Shown here piece by piece: positions 7,634-16,821 of a DNA stretch of 64,000 nucleotides. Both the position numbers and the translations under genes were made by a program. A model generated the notes under the pieces. It made no database searches and was not told the origin of the DNA. It saw nothing but the letters and a program-made list of their open reading frames with translations. Numbering within the stretch: position 1 is the stretch's first letter; the number at the start of each line of letters is the position of its first letter. The stretch is from Flavobacterium sp. ZT3R18 (lineage in GTDB: Bacteria > Bacteroidota > Bacteroidia > Flavobacteriales > Flavobacteriaceae): contig NZ_VJZS01000003.1 in the NCBI RefSeq assembly GCF_007097385.1, positions 1-64,000 on the forward strand, given 5' to 3'.

Positions 7634-10600
7634 ATGATCCATTTCTTTGAAAACCAAAGCAAAACTGTTTTTGCAGTACACACGCAAAACGAAATTTCGG
7701 CTCAAGACATTTCAAAACTCAACTGGCTTTTTGCCGATTCCAATAAAATAGAAAAATCCGTCTTGTCGGATTTTTTTGTTGGACCTCGTGCCACTATGAT
7801 TACTCCCTGGAGTACCAATGCGGTGGAAATCACTCAAAACATGGGGATTTCTGGAATCATTCGTATCGAAGAATTCCATAAGGCAGCGGCAGATTTCAAT
7901 GATTTCGACCCTATGCTTTCGCAAAAATATGCCGAGTTGAATCAAGATATATTTACCATCAATGTACTTCCGGAAGCGATTTTGGATATTGACGATATTG
8001 CTGCTTACAACAAAAGTGAAGGTCTGGCTTTAAGTCCTGAAGAAGTAGAATACTTAGATAATTTAGCCACTAAATTAGGTAGAAAACTAACGGATTCAGA
8101 GATTTTTGCTTTCTCTCAAGCCAATTCAGAACACTGTCGCCACAAGATTTTCAACGGAACTTTTGTTATTGATGGTGTAGAAAAAGAAACGTCTCTTTTT
8201 AAATTAATCAAAAAAACATCTCAGGAAAACCCTAACGATATTGTTTCGGCTTATAAAGACAACGTAGCATTTGTAAAAGGACCAAGAGTACAGCAATTTG
8301 CTCCTAAAACCGCTGACAAACCTGATTTTTATGAAATAAAAGAATTTGATTCGGTTATCTCTTTAAAAGCAGAAACACACAATTTCCCAACAACTGTAGA
8401 GCCTTTCAACGGAGCTGCAACAGGTTCAGGAGGAGAAATTCGTGACCGTTTAGCAGGAGGACAAGGTTCATTGCCAATGGCAGGAACGGCTGTTTATATG
8501 ACTTCTTATTCTCGATTGGAAGAAAACAGACCATGGGAAGATGCTGTTGAAGCTAGAAAATGGTTGTATCAAACCCCAATGGACATTTTAATAAAAGCTT
8601 CGAATGGAGCATCTGATTTTGGAAATAAATTTGGACAACCGCTTATTACTGGTTCGGTTTTGACTTTCGAACATCAAGAATCGACCCCTTCGACAGGCTC
8701 AGGGGACGGGGAAGTGAAAACTAGAAAAATTGGTTACGATAAAGTAATCATGCAAGCGGGTGGAATTGGTTACGGAAAATTAGATCAAGCCATCAAAAAG
8801 AAACCACAAGAAGGAGACAAAATTGTTATTCTTGGTGGAGAAAATTATAGAATCGGAATGGGTGGAGCTGCGGTTTCATCTGCAGACACAGGAGCTTTTG
8901 GTTCAGGAATCGAATTGAATGCTATTCAACGTTCGAACCCAGAAATGCAAAAACGTGCTGCCAACGCCATTCGTGGTTTGGTAGAAAGTGACAACAATCC
9001 TATCGTTTCTATTCACGATCACGGAGCAGGTGGACACTTAAACTGTCTTTCGGAATTGGTAGAAGAAACAGGAGGATTGATCGATTTGGACAAATTGCCT
9101 ATTGGAGATCCAACCCTTTCGGCAAAAGAAATTATTGGTAACGAATCTCAAGAAAGAATGGGATTGGTTATTGGTAAAAAGGACATCGATATTTTACAAA
9201 GAATTGCAGACAGAGAACGCTCTCCAATGTATCAAGTAGGTGATGTAACCAATGACCATCGTTTTACTTTCGAATCTAAAACTACTGGTCTAAAACCAAT
9301 GGATTATGCTTTGGAAGATTTCTTCGGAAGTTCCCCAAAAACGGTAATGACTGATAAAACCATTAATTACAATTATCCTGCATTAGAATATAGCGTAAAA
9401 AACATATCAACTTACTTAGAGCAAGTTTTGCAACTGGAAGCTGTTGCCTGTAAAGACTGGTTGACTAATAAAGTAGACCGTTGTGTGGGCGGAAAAGTTG
9501 CCAAACAACAATGTGCTGGACCATTACAATTGCCTTTGAACAATTGTGGTGTAATGGCTTTGGATTATCAAGGAATAGAAGGTGTTGCAACATCGATTGG
9601 GCACTCTCCTATCGCTGCACTTATTGACCCTGTTGCAGGAAGTAGAACTGCAATTGCCGAATCGTTATCGAATATCGTTTGGGCTCCAATAAAAGACGGA
9701 TTGAAAGGGATTTCTCTTTCGGCCAACTGGATGTGGGCTTGTAAAAACGAAGGTGAAGACGCTCGTTTGTATGCTGCTGTAGAAGGTTGTTCTGAATTTG
9801 CAATCGAATTGGGAATCAACATTCCAACAGGAAAAGATTCGCTTTCGATGAAACAAAAATATCCAAACGACGAAGTAATTGCCCCTGGAACCGTTATTAT
9901 TTCGGCTGGTGGAAATTGTATCGATATTCGAAAAGTAGTAGAGCCTGTTTTACAAAAAGACGGTGGTTCTATTTACTATATCAATTTGTCTCAAGACGAC
10001 TTTAAATTAGGAGGTTCTTCATTGGCACAAACGTTGAATGCTATCGGAAACGAAGCGCCAACAATTAAAGACGCTGCTTTCTTCAAGAATGCCTTCAATA
10101 CGTTACAAGAATTAATTTTAGACAATCAAATCTTGGCAGGACACGACATAGGAAGTGGTGGTTTGATCACTACTTTACTGGAAATGTGTTTTGCGGATGT
10201 GAATTTGGGAGCCAAAATTGATTTCTCAGTTTTCGAAGAAAAAGATATCATCAAATATCTTTTTGCCGAAAACATTGCGGTAGTTTTCCAAGCGAAATCA
10301 GATGAGACGGTTGAAGCTAAATTAAAAGCAAATAACGTTGCTTTCTCTAAATTAGGATCTGCAACAACCGAAGCTACTTTAGACTTTGGCCCTTGTAAAT
10401 TAGACATTGCCAAATACAGAGACATTTGGTTTAAAACGTCTTTCTTATTGGATCAAAAACAATCTAAAAACGGAACGGCTCAAGCACGTTTTGACAATTA
10501 TAAAAACCAAGCGTTAAACTATACTTTCCCAACTCATTTTACAGGAAAAAAACCTGTAATTGATAGTTCAAAACCACGTCCGAAAGCAGCCATCATCCGC

Positions 10601-11323
10601 GAAAAAGGAAGTAACTCTGAGCGTGAAATGGCAAATGCGATGTACTTAGCCGGTTTTGATGTAAAAGACGTACACATGACCGATTTGATTTCGGGACGTG
10701 AAAATCTAGAAGACATTCAGTTTATCGGAGCTGTTGGTGGATTCTCGAATTCAGATGTTTTGGGTTCTGCCAAAGGTTGGGCTGGAGCCTTTTTGTACAA
10801 TGAAAAAGCCAAAACAGCTTTAACCAATTTCTTTAAAAGAGAAGATACACTTTCTGTTGGAATTTGTAACGGTTGTCAATTGTTCATTGAATTAGGATTA
10901 ATCAACCCAGAACACAAACAAAAACCAAAAATGCTCCACAACGAGAGCCAAAAGCACGAGAGCATCTTTACTTCGGTAACAATACAGGAAAACAATTCGG
11001 TGATGTTATCGACACTTGCGGGTGCAACACTTGGAGTTTGGGTTTCGCATGGTGAAGGGAAATTCAGCAAACCGATGGCAGAAGAGCACTACAACATCGT
11101 TGGTAAATATGGTTACGAAGGCTATCCTGCCAACCCTAACGGTTCTGATTATAACACTGCTATGATGTGCGACACAACAGGTCGTCACTTAGTGATGATG
11201 CCACACATTGAGCGTTCTACTTTCCAATGGAACTGGGCACATTATCCAAAAGACAGAAATGACGAAGTTACACCTTGGCACGAAGCTTTTGTGAATGCAC
11301 GATTGTGGATTGAGAAGAAGTAA
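7634..11323 (+). CDS. purL: Phosphoribosylformylglycinamidine synthase
   Basis: This large single-chain FGAM synthase (fourth step of purine synthesis) converts FGAR, glutamine and ATP to FGAM in the cytoplasm. The protein has 1229 residues from ATG 7634. The usual order is seen: N-terminal PurS-like domain, linker (QANSEHCRHKIF), two AIRS-type ATPase halves (ETHNFPTTVEPFNGAATGSGGEIRD; PTGKDSLSMKQKYP) and a C-terminal glutaminase domain with nucleophile Cys in VGICNGCQLF and a late His (WVSHGEGKF). ATG 7634 is chosen because the promoter -7 element covers the earlier TTG. Residues about 350-360 (STPSTGSGDGE) come from an embedded dispersed repeat. A divergent copy of the last 27 codons lies at 12269-12364. 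Confidence 0.97.
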   Translation: MIHFFENQSKTVFAVHTQNEISAQDISKLNWLFADSNKIEKSVLSDFFVGPRATMITPWSTNAVEITQNMGISGIIRIEEFHKAAADFNDFDPMLSQKYAELNQDIFTINVLPEAILDIDDIAAYNKSEGLALSPEEVEYLDNLATKLGRKLTDSEIFAFSQANSEHCRHKIFNGTFVIDGVEKETSLFKLIKKTSQENPNDIVSAYKDNVAFVKGPRVQQFAPKTADKPDFYEIKEFDSVISLKAETHNFPTTVEPFNGAATGSGGEIRDRLAGGQGSLPMAGTAVYMTSYSRLEENRPWEDAVEARKWLYQTPMDILIKASNGASDFGNKFGQPLITGSVLTFEHQESTPSTGSGDGEVKTRKIGYDKVIMQAGGIGYGKLDQAIKKKPQEGDKIVILGGENYRIGMGGAAVSSADTGAFGSGIELNAIQRSNPEMQKRAANAIRGLVESDNNPIVSIHDHGAGGHLNCLSELVEETGGLIDLDKLPIGDPTLSAKEIIGNESQERMGLVIGKKDIDILQRIADRERSPMYQVGDVTNDHRFTFESKTTGLKPMDYALEDFFGSSPKTVMTDKTINYNYPALEYSVKNISTYLEQVLQLEAVACKDWLTNKVDRCVGGKVAKQQCAGPLQLPLNNCGVMALDYQGIEGVATSIGHSPIAALIDPVAGSRTAIAESLSNIVWAPIKDGLKGISLSANWMWACKNEGEDARLYAAVEGCSEFAIELGINIPTGKDSLSMKQKYPNDEVIAPGTVIISAGGNCIDIRKVVEPVLQKDGGSIYYINLSQDDFKLGGSSLAQTLNAIGNEAPTIKDAAFFKNAFNTLQELILDNQILAGHDIGSGGLITTLLEMCFADVNLGAKIDFSVFEEKDIIKYLFAENIAVVFQAKSDETVEAKLKANNVAFSKLGSATTEATLDFGPCKLDIAKYRDIWFKTSFLLDQKQSKNGTAQARFDNYKNQALNYTFPTHFTGKKPVIDSSKPRPKAAIIREKGSNSEREMANAMYLAGFDVKDVHMTDLISGRENLEDIQFIGAVGGFSNSDVLGSAKGWAGAFLYNEKAKTALTNFFKREDTLSVGICNGCQLFIELGLINPEHKQKPKMLHNESQKHESIFTSVTIQENNSVMLSTLAGATLGVWVSHGEGKFSKPMAEEHYNIVGKYGYEGYPANPNGSDYNTAMMCDTTGRHLVMMPHIERSTFQWNWAHYPKDRNDEVTPWHEAFVNARLWIEKK
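8685..8705 (+). repeat. Dispersed palindromic repeat inserted in frame in purL
   Basis: CCCTTCGACAGGCTCAGGG, flanked by further C and G, is a palindromic word of a type widely dispersed in intergenic DNA of bacteria. Here it lies inside purL, keeps the frame and adds a Ser/Thr/Gly/Pro-rich stretch (about residues 350-360) between VLTFEHQE and the conserved RKIGYDK segment. Confidence 0.65.
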
Positions 11324-11347
11324 AACTCAAAAAATCATAATTTCTAT

Positions 11348-11381
11348 AAAGCTTTCAGGTAATATACTTGAAAGCTTTTTT
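11348..11381 (+). terminator. Terminator after purL
   Basis: AAAGCTTTCA (11348-11357) pairs with TGAAAGCTTT (11369-11378), followed by T residues, 25 bases after the purL stop. It separates purL from the DUF3667 gene. Confidence 0.75.
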
Positions 11382-11464
11382 ATTTTAAAACTAAAAATTC
11401 TTACTTTTATAAACATAATTTCAATTCATTTAAAGCAAAATATTAAAAATCAACATATTAACAC

Positions 11465-12241
11465 ATGAATCATAAACAATGTCTGAATTGTGAACAAGCA
11501 GTTGCCGGTAATTATTGCCAAAATTGTGGACAAAAAAACAATACACATGCGATTACCCTAAAACATTTTTTCTTTCACGATATTGTACACGGTGTATTGC
11601 ATTTAGAAAAAGGAATCTTACTTACTTTAAAAGAAACATTTACAAGACCCGGACAAGCGGCATTGGATTACATTAATGGCAAAAGAGTAAAATACTACAA
11701 TGTTTTTTATCTCATTTTAATGCTGATTGGTTTCAACATTCTTACGGTGCATTATCATCATGAAATAAATCCGTTATCGGTACCTAAAAATGTGGATTCT
11801 GGTTTAAAATTTTTGAATTTTTTATCGAATAATGTAAAAATGTTATTATTGGGTTTTGTCCCATTACTTGCTTTAAATGCTTTTCTGATTTTCAGAAGAT
11901 TGAAACTCAACTTAGCCGAACATTTTATAATTGGGGGGATCAATTTATTAGGAATTTTAGTTTTGTGTTTATTTTCCAACTTGTTGTCACTTTTGGATGC
12001 ATTTAAGGAAATTAAATCCTTTATAAGCATTTTAAAAATCATATGTTTCCTCTTGATTGTTTTATTTCCTTTTTGGACCTATTTTAATGCTACCTATAAA
12101 AGGTATTCCATTCTGGGGTTTATATGGAGAATACTTGTGTTTTATATGCTCCTATTTATTGAACTCTTATTCATATTCAGACTTATTGTAGAAATCGTTA
12201 CTAATAATCCGACTTCCTTTAATTTAAATTTAAATTTATAA
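11465..12241 (+). CDS. DUF3667 family membrane protein
   Basis: This is a 258-residue integral membrane protein of unknown function. The N terminus carries a zinc-ribbon-like CLNCEQAVAGNYCQNCGQK (two CxxC knuckles, residues 6-23). The conserved DUF3667 segment follows (LKETFTRPGQAALDYINGKRVKYYNVFYL), then about four hydrophobic helices (73-92, 125-145, 155-175, 185-245). It sits between purL with its terminator and an orphan purL 3' end, so it looks inserted into an ancestral purL-terminator arrangement. The AT-rich, I/L/F-heavy code resembles its neighbours. No function is proposed. Confidence 0.88.
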   Translation: MNHKQCLNCEQAVAGNYCQNCGQKNNTHAITLKHFFFHDIVHGVLHLEKGILLTLKETFTRPGQAALDYINGKRVKYYNVFYLILMLIGFNILTVHYHHEINPLSVPKNVDSGLKFLNFLSNNVKMLLLGFVPLLALNAFLIFRRLKLNLAEHFIIGGINLLGILVLCLFSNLLSLLDAFKEIKSFISILKIICFLLIVLFPFWTYFNATYKRYSILGFIWRILVFYMLLFIELLFIFRLIVEIVTNNPTSFNLNLNL

Positions 12242-12268
12242 TAGTTATTTCCGTAAATATAAAGCATC

Positions 12269-12364
12269 TTGAATTCAATCAATTACCCAAAAGACCCAAA
12301 TAACGAAGTTACACCTTGGCATGAAGCTTTTGTAAATGCTAGAAAATGGATTGATAAAATCTAA
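12269..12364 (+). pseudogene. Orphan 3' end of a second, divergent purL
   Basis: In frame, 12281-12364 reads NYPKDPNNEVTPWHEAFVNA then RKWIDKI and a TAA stop. It matches the last 27 residues of the intact purL (HYPKDRNDEVTPWHEAFVNA then RLWIEKK) at 21 of 27 positions, with the same stop position. The preceding codons (12269-12280) read LNSI where WNWA/I is expected, so the match decays there. It has no start codon and no room for a domain. It is followed by a strong terminator that was probably the original purL terminator. Confidence 0.88.
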
Positions 12365-12385
12365 GAATATAACATAATTTTTAAC

Positions 12386-12416
12386 AAAAGCGTTCTCTAT
12401 CAGGGAACGCTTTTTT
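12386..12416 (+). terminator. Terminator after the purL remnant
   Basis: AAAAGCGTTC (12386-12395) pairs with GAACGCTTTT (12405-12414), followed by T residues. It lies 22 bases after the remnant's stop, the spacing expected for a genuine purL terminator. Confidence 0.8.
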
Positions 12417-12565
12417 AATACAATTCGTTCAATAACAACACTTTTAAGAAATCGATTTCGTTGAATGTCAATTATGTAATTATATTTTCTGTATTTAATT
12501 TGTAAAAAATAAAAATTATTGTTAATTTTTATTTAATTTGCCGAAAAATTCAACAATCCTTCCTA

Positions 12566-14338
12566 ATGACAAACATCACTCGCATTTTTGATTTCCCTTA
12601 CTATCAGCAAGAAAAATTCAACAAAACTGACGCTTTAGTAACCAAGCAAAATGGGGTTTGGATAAAAACCTCCTCCCAAGAATACATTGACCAATCCAAT
12701 GCTATTTCTAGAGCACTGCTACGAATGGGTATTCAAAAAGACGATAAAATCGCTATTATTTCTACCAACAATAGAACCGAATGGCACATTATGGATATTG
12801 GTGTTTTACAAACAGGAGCACAAACCGTTCCTATTTACCCAACTATCGCTCAGGAAGATTACGAATATATTCTAAATCATTCTGAAGCCATGTACGTTTT
12901 TGTTTCAGATATTGAAGTCTTAAAAAAAGTAAATAACATTAAAGTTAATGTTCCTTCACTTAAAGAGGTATTTTGCTTTAACGAAATTGAAGGTTGCAAA
13001 AACTGGGCAGCATTGCTTCAACTTGGAGCAGACAAAAGCAATCAAGACGTTGTTGAAGACCGTAAAAACAACGTAAAACCAGAAGACTTAGCTACGATCA
13101 TTTATACTTCGGGAACAACAGGAAGACCAAAAGGGGTGATGCTTTCTCATAAAAACATTGTTTCTGACGTACTCAATAGTGCTACCAGAATACCTTTCGA
13201 GCCAGGCAACAGCAAAGCTTTAAGTTTCCTTCCAATTTGCCATATATTCGAAAGAATGATTTTGTATTTATACCAATATTATGGTGTATCCGTTTATTTT
13301 GGAGAATCAATAGATAAAGTAAGTGATAATCTAAAAGAGGTAAGACCTAACGTAATTTCGGCTGTTCCAAGATTATTGGAGAAAGTGTACGATAAAATCT
13401 ACGCTAAAGGATCTGAATTAACCGGAATTAAAAAATCACTTTTCTTTTGGGCAATCGATTTAGGATTGCAATATGAACCGTATGGAGCCAATGGATTTTG
13501 GTATGAATTTCAATTAAAAATAGCCCGTAAATTAATTTTCAGCAAATGGAAAGAAGGATTGGGTGGTAATTTAGATTTAATGGTTTCCGGAAGTGCCGCT
13601 TTGCAACCAAGACTTGCCCGAATTTTTGCAGCAGCAGAAATCCCAGTTATGGAAGGCTATGGTTTGACTGAAACCTCTCCTGTTATTACGGTGAATGACA
13701 TGAGAAACAGAGGTTTCAAAATAGGAACTGTAGGTAGAGCCATTGAAAATGTAGAGGTTAAAATTGCCGAGGACGGAGAAATTCTTTGCAAAGGGCCAAA
13801 CGTAATGATGGGCTATTTTAAAGACGAAAAATTAACGAATGAAGTTATCCAAAATGGATATTTCCATACGGGTGACATTGGAGAAATAGACAATGAAGGT
13901 TTTCTTAAAATTACAGACCGTAAAAAAGAAATGTTTAAAACTTCTGGAGGTAAATACATAGCCCCTCAAATGATTGAAAACACCATGAAACAATCTCGTT
14001 TTATCGAACAGATTATGGTTATTGGTGATGGCGAAAAAATGCCAGGAGCATTCATACAACCTAATTTTGATTTCATCAAAGAATGGGAAAAACTACATGG
14101 CATTGCCATTGGAAAAACCAATGAAGAAATAATTGCTAACCCAAAAGTAATTGCACGCATTCAAGAAGAAATCGACCTCATCAATAAAAAATTCGGAAAT
14201 TGGGAACAAATCAAACGCTTCGAATTGACTCCAGATGTTTGGTCTATAAATGGCGGACACCTTACTCCGACTCTAAAACTAAAACGAAAAATCATATTGG
14301 AAATTTATAAAGACCTTTATAAAAAAATATACGGTTAA
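12566..14338 (+). CDS. fadD: Long-chain fatty acid-CoA ligase
   Basis: This AMP-forming acyl-CoA synthetase activates fatty acids to acyl-CoA at the inner membrane. At 590 residues it has the length of the bacterial FACL/ACSBG-like branch. Motifs are YTSGTTGRPKGV (180-191, phosphate binding), GYGLTETSP, YFHTGDIGEIDNEGFLKITDRKKEMFKTSGGKYIAPQ (adenylation core and hinge) and a C-terminal Lys-bearing LKLKRK. It should feed the fadN/A/E genes 10 kb downstream. A TTG (12509-12511) and TTAATTTG (12533-12540) form a plausible promoter with one deviation. A clear terminator follows, so it is probably monocistronic. Chain-length preference cannot be read. Confidence 0.92.
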   Translation: MTNITRIFDFPYYQQEKFNKTDALVTKQNGVWIKTSSQEYIDQSNAISRALLRMGIQKDDKIAIISTNNRTEWHIMDIGVLQTGAQTVPIYPTIAQEDYEYILNHSEAMYVFVSDIEVLKKVNNIKVNVPSLKEVFCFNEIEGCKNWAALLQLGADKSNQDVVEDRKNNVKPEDLATIIYTSGTTGRPKGVMLSHKNIVSDVLNSATRIPFEPGNSKALSFLPICHIFERMILYLYQYYGVSVYFGESIDKVSDNLKEVRPNVISAVPRLLEKVYDKIYAKGSELTGIKKSLFFWAIDLGLQYEPYGANGFWYEFQLKIARKLIFSKWKEGLGGNLDLMVSGSAALQPRLARIFAAAEIPVMEGYGLTETSPVITVNDMRNRGFKIGTVGRAIENVEVKIAEDGEILCKGPNVMMGYFKDEKLTNEVIQNGYFHTGDIGEIDNEGFLKITDRKKEMFKTSGGKYIAPQMIENTMKQSRFIEQIMVIGDGEKMPGAFIQPNFDFIKEWEKLHGIAIGKTNEEIIANPKVIARIQEEIDLINKKFGNWEQIKRFELTPDVWSINGGHLTPTLKLKRKIILEIYKDLYKKIYG

Positions 14339-14370
14339 TCGGTATAAACTCTATTTATAATTAAAATTTT

Positions 14371-14402
14371 AAAGTCCTGATAGTTCACTATCAGGACTTT
14401 TG
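14371..14402 (+). terminator. Terminator of the acyl-CoA ligase gene
   Basis: AAAGTCCTGATAGT pairs with the complementary (A)CTATCAGGACTTT around a short loop, followed by TTG and T-rich DNA, 33 bases after the stop. Confidence 0.85.
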
Positions 14403-14560
14403 TATTTAAAAACTTCTTATCTTCACAATTATTTATTAAAAACAATACAGATTTAAAGGCTTCAAGTAAGGGTTTTTCAAACTTGTCTCTACCATTGACG
14501 TTTTTTCTAAACTGATAAAAACGTTATTTCATATTGTTTTTTTTAGAATAAAAATTCCAC

Positions 14561-14624
14561 CTCGCAAAGACACAAAGTCGCAAACAAAATGGCTTTAAAC
14601 TTTGCGCCTTTGCGTCTTTGCGAG
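14561..14624. repeat. Inverted repeat (CTCGCAAAGACGCAAAG family)
   Basis: The arms 14561-14584 and 14601-14624 match at 22 of 24 positions and are built from the words CGCAAAG and GCAAA. A 16-base loop separates them. It lies in the 347-bp gap between fadD and the lipoprotein hydrolase. Apart from this repeat and the fadD terminator, nothing else was seen in 14403-14648. Confidence 0.75.
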
Positions 14625-14685
14625 AAAAAAAAACAGAATTGCGAGATACTATCGCGATCCATTAAAAAACAAATAATAGCTATAT

Positions 14686-15735
14686 ATGAAATTCAAAATC
14701 TACACCATGCTTTTCATCAATCTATTCTTAATTGCAGGTTGCAAAGAAAAACCCGATAACTCCATTAAGTCCAATTATCTGGATTTCTCCAAAAGAGACG
14801 ATCAATTCACGGGCGGCATCAAAATGATTCCGATTACAACTCCCAAAGGCAATTTTAAGGTTTGGACAAAAACAGTGGGAAACAATCCAACCATCAAAGT
14901 GTTATTGCTTCACGGAGGCCCTGGTCTTACTCACGAGTTGTATGAATCATTTGACGGCTATTTCCCAAACGAAAGCATTGAATACATCTATTATGATCAA
15001 TTGGGTTCGTATTACAGCGACCAGCCCAACGACAATAGTTTATGGACCAACGAAAGATTTGTAGAGGAAGTAGAACAAGTCCGAAAAGCATTGGGTTGTG
15101 ACAATACCAACTTTTATATTTTGGGGCAATCCTGGGGCGGAATTCTAGCTATGGAATATGCGTTGAAATACCAAAAGAACCTCAAAGGACTGATTATTTC
15201 TAACATGATGGCCAGCTCACCTGCTTATAACAAATATGCTGAAGAAGTACTCGGGCCAAAACTTCCAAAAGCAGTTTTTGATCAAATAAAAACATTCGAA
15301 AAAAATAAGGATTACACTAATCCAAAATATACTGAACTGCTTTTTAAATATTATTATACGGAACACATTTTAAGAATGCCCATTGATACATGGCCGGAAT
15401 CTATCACTAGGTGTTTCAAGCACATCAACCCGAATGTATATGTGTACATGCAAGGACCCAGTGAATTTGGAATTACAGGAAATGCCACTTTAAAGGATTG
15501 GGATGTCACTGCCAGACTTAAAACGATTACTGTTCCTACTCTAGTTATTGGTGCCAAATACGACACTATGGATCCCAAACACATGGAATGGATGTCCCAC
15601 GAAGTGCAAAACGGACGCTTTTTGTTTTGTCCCAACGGAAGCCACCTTTCACAATATGATGATCAGAAAAATTACTTTAAAGGGGTAATTCAGTTTTTGA
15701 GAGATGTGGATAGTGGAAATTTCAAGAAGTCTTAG
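14686..15735 (+). CDS. Proline iminopeptidase-family alpha/beta hydrolase lipoprotein
   Basis: This is a secreted lipoprotein (signal MKFKIYTMLFINLFLIAGC, lipidated Cys19) carrying an S33-type alpha/beta hydrolase fold, 349 residues. HGGPG (about 75-79) is the oxyanion-hole motif of prolyl aminopeptidases, and GQSWGG (about 147-152) holds the nucleophile Ser. A late Asp (GAKYDTMDPKH) and His (NGSHLSQYDD) complete the triad. It probably cleaves N-terminal residues from peptides in the envelope, but other small esters are possible. Its 40-base leader is 34/40 identical to the fadN leader. Confidence 0.85.
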   Translation: MKFKIYTMLFINLFLIAGCKEKPDNSIKSNYLDFSKRDDQFTGGIKMIPITTPKGNFKVWTKTVGNNPTIKVLLLHGGPGLTHELYESFDGYFPNESIEYIYYDQLGSYYSDQPNDNSLWTNERFVEEVEQVRKALGCDNTNFYILGQSWGGILAMEYALKYQKNLKGLIISNMMASSPAYNKYAEEVLGPKLPKAVFDQIKTFEKNKDYTNPKYTELLFKYYYTEHILRMPIDTWPESITRCFKHINPNVYVYMQGPSEFGITGNATLKDWDVTARLKTITVPTLVIGAKYDTMDPKHMEWMSHEVQNGRFLFCPNGSHLSQYDDQKNYFKGVIQFLRDVDSGNFKKS

Positions 15736-15774
15736 TGCTTCTTGCCTTTTATGCAAGCACGTAGACCCCACAAC

Positions 15775-15804
15775 AAACTCTTTCATTTTTAGAGGAGTTT
15801 TTTT
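15775..15804 (+). terminator. Terminator of the hydrolase gene
   Basis: AAACTC (15775-15780) pairs with GAGTTT (15795-15800), followed by further T residues. The stem is short but the T run is long. Confidence 0.55.
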
Positions 15805-15958
15805 GCGCCAAATCTATTCAAAACTCAATAGACAAGAGGGCAAGCAGGTGTTATAAACATTATGAAGTAACAAAAAGTTAATAAATTTTAACATTAAAAT
15901 TATTATATTGACAATATTTTAATAATTTTATTAAACTAATCAATAAAATTAAAAAACT

Positions 15959-16360
15959 ATGAATGCAAAAAACTTTTTAGTTTCTGGTATCGTTGGCGGT
16001 ATTATCGAATTTTTTTTAGGATGGTTGTTTTACGGAATGCTTTTTAAAGATTACTTTCCGCCAAATGAAAACATGAACATGCTCCTTATCTTTTTAGGCT
16101 GTATGACAGTGGGTCTTTTCATAGCATTTATTTACACTCGCTGGGCACATATTACAACTATGATGACTGGATTAAAATCCGGTGCTGTTATTGGATTATT
16201 TCTGGCTTTATATTATGATTTTTTTGATAATGCGATGAAAGCAACTGCTGATATCGATTGCAAAGTTATTGGACTAGATATTCTTATCACAATTGTAATG
16301 ACATCAATAGTTGGTGCTGTGATTGCTTTTGTTAATGGAAAAATGACGAATAAAAAATAA
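15959..16360 (+). CDS. Small four-helix membrane protein
   Basis: This is a 133-residue protein with four predicted membrane helices (about 7-27, 41-60, 74-90, 103-125), GxxxG-like packing in the first (GIVGGIIEFFLGW), and a basic tail NGKMTNKK. It resembles small DUF1761-type membrane proteins in layout, but I cannot assign a family. It is transcribed alone, between two terminators. The upstream DNA is very AT-rich. Confidence 0.7.
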   Translation: MNAKNFLVSGIVGGIIEFFLGWLFYGMLFKDYFPPNENMNMLLIFLGCMTVGLFIAFIYTRWAHITTMMTGLKSGAVIGLFLALYYDFFDNAMKATADIDCKVIGLDILITIVMTSIVGAVIAFVNGKMTNKK

Positions 16361-16408
16361 ACTTCATTTAAGAACTACTTAACAGTGTGAGTTTTATTTA
16401 AAAAACAG

Positions 16409-16437
16409 AAAACCACGGATACAACATTCGTGGTTTT
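16409..16437 (+). terminator. Terminator of the small membrane protein gene
   Basis: AAAACCACG and CGTGGTTTT form a 9-bp stem with an 11-base loop and a T run, 48 bases after the stop. Confidence 0.8.
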
Positions 16438-16480
16438 TTGATTTAGCTTTACACGTTCACAAATATTGTCAAATCGGGCC

Positions 16481-16683
16481 CAATGTCATTAAGTTAAGCC
16501 GTTTTAACCGTCACTTCGAGTGATTTTTAGCATTAATGCGATAGCTTTAATGTTCAAAATTGTATCGAGAAGTCTTCAAAACTTAAGAGTTCTCGATACT
16601 TCGTAAAAATTTACTATCGCAAATTATTACTCTTCCGATAGCTATCGGAATCGAACTGACGAATCCTTACCTTAATGACATTG
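16481..16683. mobile_element. MITE-like element (CAATGTC...TTAAG ends)
   Basis: The terminal inverted repeat CAATGTCATTAAG (16481-16493) is answered by CTTAATGACATTG (16671-16683). The match continues as GTTAAG/CTTACC with one mismatch. Flanks AAATCGGGCC and AAATAGAGCC agree at 8 of 10 bases, a possible worn target duplication. Inside lie secondary palindromes: CACTTCGAGTG, ATCGAGAA.../...TTCTCGAT, and TTCCGATAGCTATCGGAA (16633-16650). There is no coding sequence. A related element with the same end word is at 63753-63860. Confidence 0.65.
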
Positions 16684-16759
16684 AAATAGAGCCCAGTTGA
16701 GATTCAACAAACAATCCCAAAGTAGTAATACATTTTTTTAAGGGTAACTTAAAAACAAG

Positions 16760-16786
16760 AAAAGCGTCCTCCTTTGGGACGCTTTT
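16760..16786 (-). terminator. Terminator of the 126-residue protein gene
   Basis: AAAAGCGTCC and GGACGCTTTT form a 10-bp stem with a 7-base loop, 35 bases beyond the stop of the minus-strand gene. A near-identical hairpin without a gene lies at 17508-17533. Confidence 0.75.
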
Positions 16787-16821
16787 ACATAATTCTGTTT
16801 TTTATTCCGAACACCTACTTG

